IMG/VR virus record: IMGVR_UViG_3300009703_000052
Span: 1-36,000 of that record
Reading direction: 5' to 3' (one strand)
Length of the DNA stretch: 36,000 bases
Origin: a virus
Both the position numbers and the translations under genes were made by a program. The notes under the pieces were generated by a model. It ran no database searches. It saw only the letters and a program-made list of their open reading frames with translations, and had not been told where the DNA came from. Shown here piece by piece: positions 31,040 to 36,000 of the stretch. Position 1 is the first letter of the stretch; every line of letters starts with the position of its first letter.

Positions 31040-31296
31040 CTGTTTATAAATTTGAAAATCGCGAAGAAGCACTCCAGTTCTGCAAGGAAACCGACGGCGA
31101 CAAGGCGCTGCTGGAACGAAATGGCGAAGTGTTTGTTCGCGTCGAGGATGGCAAAGACGATTCGGAAGCACCCGTCGTGAAAATCGAAGCGGACGATGAG
31201 CTTGAGGAAGACGAGCCTCAGGAAGACGAGCCTCAGGAAGACGAGCCTCAGGAAGACGAGAATGACGCGAGCGAAGAAGAAAACAACGACGACTGA
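31036..31296 (+). CDS. Acidic protein with EDEPQ repeats, 86 aa
   Basis: The N-terminal half is an ordinary small domain (YKFENREEALQFCKETDGD, then NGEVFVRVEDG). The C-terminal third is almost wholly acidic with three exact EDEPQ repeats and an EENNDD tail. The acidity could mimic DNA or bind a basic partner. Start shares ATGA with the previous gene. Function unknown. Confidence 0.6.
   Translation: MTVYKFENREEALQFCKETDGDKALLERNGEVFVRVEDGKDDSEAPVVKIEADDELEEDEPQEDEPQEDEPQEDENDASEEENNDD
31207..31260 (+). repeat. 15-bp tandem repeat GAAGACGAGCCTCAG x 3.6 (coding)
   Basis: Three exact copies and a partial one, identical at DNA level and so recently expanded, encode EDEPQ inside the acidic protein gene. 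A unit length divisible by three keeps the frame. Confidence 0.85.
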
Positions 31297-31540
31297 CCCG
31301 ATCCGTGAACCGGCTCACTATGCTCGCAGCGAGGGATCGCTTGAGTGCTTCGATGCCTTTGTCGCTGCGCATGGACGCAAGGCGGGTATCGAAGTGTGTC
31401 GGTGGAGCGTCTGGAAATACAGTTATCGATTTGATTTGAAGGGATCACCGGCGGCGGACTGGGACAAAATTCGGCAGTATGCGGAAATGGCTCTCCGCCT
31501 TGATCCAGATGGGGTGTATGAGAATGGCAACAGTGGCTAG
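31262..31540 (+). CDS. DUF3310-like phage protein, 92 aa
   Basis: Core PIREPAHYARSEGSLECFDA, then GRKAGIEVCRWSVWKYSYRF and ADWDKIRQYAEMALRL closely follow the DUF3310 pattern (PxHY...ECIDA...KYLWR...DLxKAxxYL), a widespread phage family of unknown function, often near nucleotide metabolism or replication genes. Start ATG 31262 overlaps the previous gene; AGGAAG lies upstream. Confidence 0.7.
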   Translation: MTRAKKKTTTTDPIREPAHYARSEGSLECFDAFVAAHGRKAGIEVCRWSVWKYSYRFDLKGSPAADWDKIRQYAEMALRLDPDGVYENGNSG

Positions 31541-31748
31541 CGAGTTTGCAAAATATGAACTGCGTTATTACGAGTCTGATCGTCAGTTACGGCTGTATCT
31601 CATCCACGACTTCCCGCTTGCAGCCTCAGAGGAGCTCCTGAGGATTTTTCCTTCGCCCGACGGAGAACACGACGATCACGCCCGTTCCTCCGCGATTGAT
31701 TTCATCGTCAAGAAGAGAAACGAGGACACGGATGGGCTGCAAGGTTAA
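31518..31748 (+). CDS. Small protein of unknown function, 76 aa
   Basis: ATG 31518 (or 31524) overlaps the end of the previous gene; GGGG precedes it. The product has YELRYYESDRQLRLYLIHDF and a helical, acidic C-terminus (EHDDHARSSAIDFIVKKRNE). No family recognised; it is one of a set of tightly overlapping early genes. Confidence 0.55.
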   Translation: MRMATVASEFAKYELRYYESDRQLRLYLIHDFPLAASEELLRIFPSPDGEHDDHARSSAIDFIVKKRNEDTDGLQG

Positions 31749-31935
31749 ACCTGAGGGCATTTACAAGAACGTCGCTAAATGGCGATGTCCAGACTGCGGA
31801 GGGTCAGTTCGTACACAGATTTGCTTGAAGTGTTACATCGAAAGAATGAAGAAGATCGATGCTGAACCAGCTTTTTACCTACCAGACGTACAACCACATC
31901 ATGACAGACGAAGTGCTCCGCACGATCGCGAATGA
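31732..31935 (+). CDS. Small zinc-ribbon protein, 67 aa
   Basis: CPDCGGSVRTQICLKCYIER gives two CxxC knuckles about ten residues apart, a compact zinc ribbon. Such mini-proteins often occur in phage early operons and may bind nucleic acid. ATG 31732 overlaps the previous gene by 17 bases; the end overlaps the next gene's start by about 77 bases, which is long. Confidence 0.55.
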   Translation: MGCKVKPEGIYKNVAKWRCPDCGGSVRTQICLKCYIERMKKIDAEPAFYLPDVQPHHDRRSAPHDRE

Positions 31936-32170
31936 TGACGCGAGCGTGGCCGATCAGATGTCGCGTGCCAGAAGCCTTGTGGACGGAGGACGGCTTGGTA
32001 ACGGCGAGCCCTTGGGCATCTGGGACATGCACATCATCAGGAACTACCTCACGTTCACAAACAGATATTACAAAGCGTATGAAAATTTTAAGCGAGAGCA
32101 TTTATTGCTAATTGAGAATCTAGAAAGGGTGCGTAATGCAAGTAAACGACAAACAAATAAGCCTGAGTGA
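31859..32170 (+). CDS. Unknown helical protein preceding recT, 103 aa
   Basis: Mostly helical (TDEVLRTIANDDASVADQMS, then HIIRNYLTFTNRYYKAYENF), charged C-terminus. It overlaps the recT start by 35 bases. A position just before the annealase would suit an exonuclease partner, but length and motifs do not match a RecE/YqaJ nuclease. ATG 31901 is an alternative start. Confidence 0.5.
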   Translation: MLNQLFTYQTYNHIMTDEVLRTIANDDASVADQMSRARSLVDGGRLGNGEPLGIWDMHIIRNYLTFTNRYYKAYENFKREHLLLIENLERVRNASKRQTNKPE

Positions 32171-32909
32171 CTCACTTCAGAAGACCGAAACATTGCTGCG
32201 AGAGACGCAGCAGAAGTGGCAGCATCTGCTTCCTGCACATATTGATGCGGAGCAGACATTCCACCTGGTTATGAATGTGCTTCGGCAAAACCCCGAGTTG
32301 CTCAACTGCACGCAACCGAGTTTTTGGGGCGCGATCATTCAAACGATGAAGCTGGGACTGCGTCCAGACGGCGTGATGGGAGAGGCATACCTTGTTCCGT
32401 TCAAAGGGACAGTCAAACTTTTCATTGGATACAAAGGGTTGATAGCTCTTGCGAGGCGCAGCGGCGATATCGCGAAGATAACTGCGTCGGTTGTTCGCGA
32501 GGGGGACGACTTTGCGTACGTGATGGGAGATGAAGAAAAGATTGTTCACACACCAAACCCATCTCCGACGCGAGGGGAAGGTGCAATCACACATGCGTAC
32601 GTGATCATCACGCAAACGAACGGCGAAAAAGTTCGGCTGGTCATGGATGCCGCAGCAATCGAGGCTCACAAGCAACGCTACGCCAAGGGAGCGTCGAAGA
32701 AAGACTCAGCGTGGCACACCGCTGAAGAGCAGATGACTCTCAAAACAGTTCTTCGCAAAATGCTCAACAGCGGAATGATTCCATTATCAACGGAAGTGTC
32801 AGACACGCTCAACGCTGATGATTCCATCGAACCGCTGGGGTTTTCCGATCTCTCGCAATCTTTCAATGCAAACGTCATTGACGCCGAAGCCATGGAGGTT
32901 GGAGTTTAG
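32136..32909 (+). CDS. recT: RecT-family single-strand annealing recombinase, 257 aa
   Basis: LRQNPELLNCTQPSFWGAII, then MKLGLRPDGVMGEAYLVPFK and FIGYKGLIALARRSGDI are the classic RecT signature. A basic, helix-rich C-terminal half follows (YAKGASKKDSAWHTAEEQMT). It anneals complementary strands in phage recombination and replication. No RecE or Exo-type nuclease is recognisable next to it. ATG 32136 with GAAAGG upstream. Confidence 0.9.
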   Translation: MQVNDKQISLSDSLQKTETLLRETQQKWQHLLPAHIDAEQTFHLVMNVLRQNPELLNCTQPSFWGAIIQTMKLGLRPDGVMGEAYLVPFKGTVKLFIGYKGLIALARRSGDIAKITASVVREGDDFAYVMGDEEKIVHTPNPSPTRGEGAITHAYVIITQTNGEKVRLVMDAAAIEAHKQRYAKGASKKDSAWHTAEEQMTLKTVLRKMLNSGMIPLSTEVSDTLNADDSIEPLGFSDLSQSFNANVIDAEAMEVGV

Positions 32910-32912
32910 CAA

Positions 32913-33794
32913 ATGAAAATCTGCTGTGTTAATCACGTCAAAACCAAGACGCTGCAACGTCTATTGGGACTGCGGCATTACGAAGCGGTTGGTCTTCTTG
33001 AAATGTTGTTCAACTTCGCCGCCCAGAATGCTGATGACGGCCACGTTGGGAAATACACTAACAACCAAATCGCCATTTGGATCGATTGGTTTGGAGATGC
33101 AGATGATTTAGTTCACGCATTAGTCGAATCAGGATACTTAGAAGAGATCGATAGAGACGCTCGTCTGGCGGTGCATGATTGGAACGAGCATGCTCCGACG
33201 TACATTAAAAAACGGCTCGATAAGCGTCGCCAGCGGGCCCAGAAAACAGAGACGCGGGATTCCGTGTCGCCTGATGTCGCCGCGTGTCTCCAAATGTCTC
33301 CCGATGACGACATTAACCATGCCATGCCAAGCCAAGCCAAAGAAAATACGATCGGAGATCGTGATATTGATCTTTTGGTTGAAAAGTGGAATAAGGTCGC
33401 GCAAGTTGCAAAGTGCAGGTCGCTTTCGCCACGGCGGCAGAAAGCGGTTGCTCGCAATCTCGATGAAGACGACCGTTGGATCGATAACGCGATGAATGCG
33501 CTCGATAAGTTCCCTCTGCCGTGCTGGACGGATGGATCATTCACTCCGAACTTTGACTGGTTCATTAAGCCAGACACCGTCACGCGGATTCTCGAAGGGC
33601 AATACAACTGGGGCGATAACGCGAAATCACAACCAATCCCGCCAAAGACGAAGACGCCCGAACAGATACAAGCGAAAAAACAATATCGTTTGTTGCACGC
33701 GGAGCTCAAAGAGTTCCAGCGTCGCGGGGAAGGGTTAACTGAAACGGCTGACAATATCCGCGAGTCCCTTAACGAACTTGAGGCCAAATTATGA
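32913..33794 (+). CDS. Phage replication initiation protein (winged-helix N-terminus, O/DnaD-like), 293 aa
   Basis: The N-terminal ~110 residues look like a winged helix (GLLEMLFNFAAQNADDGHVG, ESGYLEEIDRDARLAVHDWN). The C-terminal SPRRQKAVARNLDEDDRWID, then FTPNFDWFIKPDTVTRILEG is the helicase-loading end of many phage replication proteins (the PDTVTKILEGxY motif). Gene order after recT and before the resolvase fits a replication module. Its start is three bases after the recT stop. Confidence 0.75.
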   Translation: MKICCVNHVKTKTLQRLLGLRHYEAVGLLEMLFNFAAQNADDGHVGKYTNNQIAIWIDWFGDADDLVHALVESGYLEEIDRDARLAVHDWNEHAPTYIKKRLDKRRQRAQKTETRDSVSPDVAACLQMSPDDDINHAMPSQAKENTIGDRDIDLLVEKWNKVAQVAKCRSLSPRRQKAVARNLDEDDRWIDNAMNALDKFPLPCWTDGSFTPNFDWFIKPDTVTRILEGQYNWGDNAKSQPIPPKTKTPEQIQAKKQYRLLHAELKEFQRRGEGLTETADNIRESLNELEAKL

Positions 33795-34240
33795 CAACGC
33801 ACATCGGAATCGATCCGGGTAAGAAAGGTGGCATCGCCATCATCACATCTGACGGAATAACGGTTGCTCACCCCATCCCTGAAACGGAACGAGATACTCA
33901 AGAAATATTTGAAGAAATAAGCCAGTACCGGAAGGTGTTTGCGTTGATCGAAGATGTCCATGCCATGCCCGGCCAAGGCGTAAGGTCTTGTTTTACTTTT
34001 GGTAGGGGCTACGGGATGCTTCGGGGGATGCTGGTAGCGAACTACATTCCGTTCGAGACGGTCACTCCGGTGACTTGGCAACGCGAATTTGGGTTGATCA
34101 ATCGCACGCTGACAAAAACGCAAAAGAAAAACACTCATAAGGCTCGGGCGCAGGAGCTCTTTCCACATATCGAGAAAATGACACACGCGATTGCCGATGC
34201 GTTACTGATCGCGGAATACGCACGAAGGAGTACGAAGTAA
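33791..34240 (+). CDS. RuvC-like Holliday junction resolvase, 149 aa
   Basis: RNase H-fold nuclease: first catalytic Asp in IGIDPGKKGG (D8), Glu in ALIEDVHAMPGQG (E54), and the C-terminal HAIADALLIAEY (D136, H132). It would resolve branched replication or recombination intermediates before packaging. Overlaps the replication gene by four bases and the next small gene by one (TAATG). Confidence 0.85.
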   Translation: MTTHIGIDPGKKGGIAIITSDGITVAHPIPETERDTQEIFEEISQYRKVFALIEDVHAMPGQGVRSCFTFGRGYGMLRGMLVANYIPFETVTPVTWQREFGLINRTLTKTQKKNTHKARAQELFPHIEKMTHAIADALLIAEYARRSTK

Positions 34241-34413
34241 TGAAAGCTAGATTCATTAAACCACACAAAAGGCAACGATGTTTGGTACGCGCCAGCACCA
34301 TCGACGTATTTGCCGCAATTAAGCCGCAGGTCAAAAACTTGGGGATGGAAGAAGTTGGAATTGTGCGTTACTGGCTGCACGTCGTTTTTTGGTGGCGGAA
34401 ACCGAAAAAATAA
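34240..34413 (+). CDS. Small basic protein, 57 aa, coupled to the resolvase
   Basis: Begins at ATG 34240 sharing one base with the resolvase stop and ends at TAA 34413. The product is strongly basic with a helix (TIDVFAAIKPQVKNLG) and a Trp-rich tail (VRYWLHVVFWWRKPKK), which could be membrane-associated or nucleic-acid-binding. No family recognised; tight coupling makes it a likely gene. Confidence 0.55.
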   Translation: MKARFIKPHKRQRCLVRASTIDVFAAIKPQVKNLGMEEVGIVRYWLHVVFWWRKPKK

Positions 34414-34436
34414 GTCGCTATTGGGGGTGGCGCATA

Positions 34437-35375
34437 ATGCAGAAATTAGTTTCCGAGAAACGGGGCAAAAATACCAGAAATAGACTGATTACTGTCGGAG
34501 AGTTGTTTGCTGGTATTGGCGGAATCGGACTGGGTCTGGAGATGACCGGCGGATTCGAGGTTAAGTGGCAAGTCGAGATCGACGAATATGCGTCACAGGT
34601 GTTAACCAAGCATTGGCCAGATGTAACCCGCTGGGATGACGTCTGCACGTTTCCTCCGGCAGATGGCGACTGGACGGTAGATATGATCACGGCGGGCTTT
34701 CCGTGCCAAGATTTATCTTTCGCAGGTAAGGGCGGTGGATTAGAAGGGGAACGAAGTGGATTGTTTTATGAAGTTGTGCGAATTGCATCAAGACTCAGAC
34801 CACGATACTTGTTATTGGAGAACGTCGCAGCGCTCCTTGTTCGGGGGCTGGGAGACGTTCTCAGAGCGTTGGCCGAGATCGGGTATGATGCGGAATGGCA
34901 CTGCTTATCTGCTGCCACCGTTGCCGGCGCGCCCCACATCAGAGACAGGATTTTCATACTGGCTTACCCCAACGGCAACAGAAATTTACCCTTCCTCAGA
35001 TCGGCGGGAGAAACGGGCGGCGTACAGGAAGTCAATTGGTCGGAAGGATGTTCCAGGGTGTTTGTCGGAACAGGTCAGCCACAGGGAGTTTTGGCCGACA
35101 CCGAGAGCGAGCGAGTACAAGGATTGCGGACCACTGGGGAGCAAATCCTACCGCCATATGTTAGACCGTCATTACCTTTGCGCGAAAGCCCAGGAAGCGG
35201 AGAACACTTCTGGGAAATTGAACCCAAGGTTCGTCGAGTGGTTGATGGGCTTTCCGCAGGGGTGGACAGAGCTAAACGAATCAAAGGATTAGGTAACGCA
35301 GTCGTACCACAGGTAACCCAGTTCATCGGAAACCAAATTCTAGAAAGACTCAAGGATGATAGTGCTAGAAGATAA
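34437..35375 (+). CDS. DNA (cytosine-5) methyltransferase, 312 aa
   Basis: All key C5-MTase motifs are present: motif I ELFAGIGGIGLGLE (about 22-35), catalytic PCQ (Cys90) in GFPCQDLS, ENV 128-130, motif VIII-like APHIRDRIFILAYP, and C-terminal RVVDGLSAGVDRAKRIKGLG, then GNAVVPQ. The recognition domain is short. Likely protects phage DNA from restriction. ATG 34437 has GGGGGTGG upstream. Much of its second half (34756-35292) is also open in the +1 frame with its own protein-like sequence. Overlaps the next gene by 20 bases. Confidence 0.92.
   Translation: MQKLVSEKRGKNTRNRLITVGELFAGIGGIGLGLEMTGGFEVKWQVEIDEYASQVLTKHWPDVTRWDDVCTFPPADGDWTVDMITAGFPCQDLSFAGKGGGLEGERSGLFYEVVRIASRLRPRYLLLENVAALLVRGLGDVLRALAEIGYDAEWHCLSAATVAGAPHIRDRIFILAYPNGNRNLPFLRSAGETGGVQEVNWSEGCSRVFVGTGQPQGVLADTESERVQGLRTTGEQILPPYVRPSLPLRESPGSGEHFWEIEPKVRRVVDGLSAGVDRAKRIKGLGNAVVPQVTQFIGNQILERLKDDSARR
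34756..35292 (+). CDS. Overlapping frame inside the methyltransferase gene, possible 178-aa protein
   Basis: The second frame has motifs (WPRSGMMRNGTAYLLPPL, WLTPTATEIYPSS, WPTPRASEYKDCG, NPRFVEWLMGFPQGWTEL) that I remember from annotated phage proteins linked to cytosine methyltransferases. In DNA these coincide with methyltransferase motifs VIII to X read in the other frame. So the two readings are locked together. No strong start signal is visible (ATG 34756 has only a weak context). It could be a true overprinted gene or a widely annotated shadow frame. Confidence 0.4.
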   Translation: MDCFMKLCELHQDSDHDTCYWRTSQRSLFGGWETFSERWPRSGMMRNGTAYLLPPLPARPTSETGFSYWLTPTATEIYPSSDRREKRAAYRKSIGRKDVPGCLSEQVSHREFWPTPRASEYKDCGPLGSKSYRHMLDRHYLCAKAQEAENTSGKLNPRFVEWLMGFPQGWTELNESKD

Positions 35376-35937
35376 AGAGGTCGTAATCATTACACCACCG
35401 CGAACCGGATCGTTAATGCTACACGAGCTCTTATGTAAACGCAGACACTCGTATTGGATTGAATCGACTGACAAAAACCGGCACACGATAACGATTCCAA
35501 ATGACTTTAAGCGATTCCGGCAGATGCTGCTGGTGCGAAACCCTTATCCGAGACTGCTCGGGTTGAGAGACGAACTGAATGAACATTTGGCGATCCGGCA
35601 AAAAAGGCCGTTGTCGTTGCCTGAGTACATCGATCGTCGGCATCAATTCAAAATGCGTCATTCGACGCTGATAACTACATGGGTGGATGAGATTGAAGCC
35701 TGTGCACTCTTACATCTCGAAACGCTCAAGCAGGATTTGGCAGAGCATCTCGACATAAACGTCAGCGTGCCAAGACTAGATTCTGACAAGCAGCGGGATT
35801 GGTTGAACGAATTTAAACAAGTTGATTACGAGCGGCTGGCCGTTTTATATACGGAGCTCGTGCCCGACCTAGTATATGGTTATTACCACAGTGCGATTAC
35901 ACCTGTTAAAGCGAGGGCCTGGTCCCCGTGCCTTTGA
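35356..35937 (+). CDS. Sulfotransferase-like protein, 193 aa
   Basis: TPPRTGSLMLHELL at residues 13-26 fits the 5'-phosphosulfate loop of PAPS-dependent sulfotransferases, and LLVRNPYPRLLGLRDEL (58-74) fits their 3'-phosphate-binding strand-helix (VRNPxxRLxSLxxE). C-terminal DWLNEFKQVDYERLAVLYTE also matches the family's end. It would transfer sulfate to an unknown acceptor, perhaps host polysaccharide or a virion component. Phage carriage of such a gene is unusual. Short for the family. Overlaps the methyltransferase by 20 bases. Confidence 0.6.
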   Translation: MIVLEDKEVVIITPPRTGSLMLHELLCKRRHSYWIESTDKNRHTITIPNDFKRFRQMLLVRNPYPRLLGLRDELNEHLAIRQKRPLSLPEYIDRRHQFKMRHSTLITTWVDEIEACALLHLETLKQDLAEHLDINVSVPRLDSDKQRDWLNEFKQVDYERLAVLYTELVPDLVYGYYHSAITPVKARAWSPCL

Positions 35938-36000
35938 AGCTCCGTTTAAAATCCGGTGACCGGCTGATTCTTGGGTCTGCATATTTAGAGGTAGAAAAAA
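35928..36000 (+). CDS. N-terminal part of a small CsrA/FlbT-like protein, cut by the window edge
   Basis: From GTG 35928: PLKLRLKSGDRLILGSAYLE, then VEK at the edge. LxLxxGDRLILG is the opening of CsrA-like or FlbT-like small beta proteins that bind mRNA, though only 24 codons are visible. It overlaps the sulfotransferase end. Its frame fits the gene fragment at base 3 if the ends are joined. Start and identity are tentative. Confidence 0.45.
   Translation, partial: MPLKLRLKSGDRLILGSAYLEVEK

Noticed and set aside
33113-34186. Long (357-codon) open frame on the minus strand across the replication and resolvase genes
   Set aside because: Fully antisense to two well-supported genes, no protein-like motifs, composition rich in Ser/Arg/Cys typical of a shadow frame.

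Overview
The window looks like the genome of a temperate, long-tailed (siphovirus-type) phage with no bacterial flanking genes. Recognisable parts are a tyrosine integrase, excisionase-like HTH protein, RecT annealase, replication initiator, RuvC-like resolvase, cytosine-5 DNA methyltransferase, a complete head and tail module with a TP901-type tape measure, and a large terminase. The host is most likely a planctomycete. This rests on remembered resemblance of the tail, terminase and integrase proteins to planctomycete prophage proteins and on a tRNA-fMet-like att fragment; no database search was possible.

Layout: two divergent arms start from a switch region near 30.23-30.43 kb. The rightward arm carries the excisionase, small early genes, recT, a replication gene, the resolvase, the methyltransferase and a sulfotransferase-like gene. 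It then apparently continues across the window ends (a gene cut at base 36000 stays in frame with the gene fragment at base 3) into tail-spike-type genes and the terminase, ending at a strong terminator at 6623-6664. The leftward arm carries an unknown regulator-position gene and the integrase (ending at a terminator near 27.95 kb). It then runs connector, portal, protease/scaffold, capsid, joining proteins, tail tube, gpG/GT chaperones with a probable -1 frameshift, tape measure, tail proteins and three small membrane proteins, with no recognisable endolysin.

Beyond the structural operon, 7.2-12.1 kb is an accessory zone of ten mostly acidic, unrecognised small proteins in three transcription units. 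Each unit starts with a promoter whose -35/-10 spacer holds the same inverted-repeat operator (TATCGGnnnnCCGATA type), most genes share the leader AAAGGTGCAACG before ATG, and a 97-98 bp dispersed repeat lies just after the last stop codon of two of these units and of the structural operon. I read these as moron-like cassettes under one shared regulator. One of the genes is a small HTH protein, as in anti-CRISPR-associated operons. This is the best candidate for an undescribed system here.

Other notable points: a 41-nt 5' half of initiator tRNA with its own TATAAT box upstream of the integrase (likely attP); a methyltransferase gene whose second half also encodes a protein-like sequence in a second frame; an unusual split between terminase and portal; and a tail-spike gene with a recent 252-bp internal duplication.
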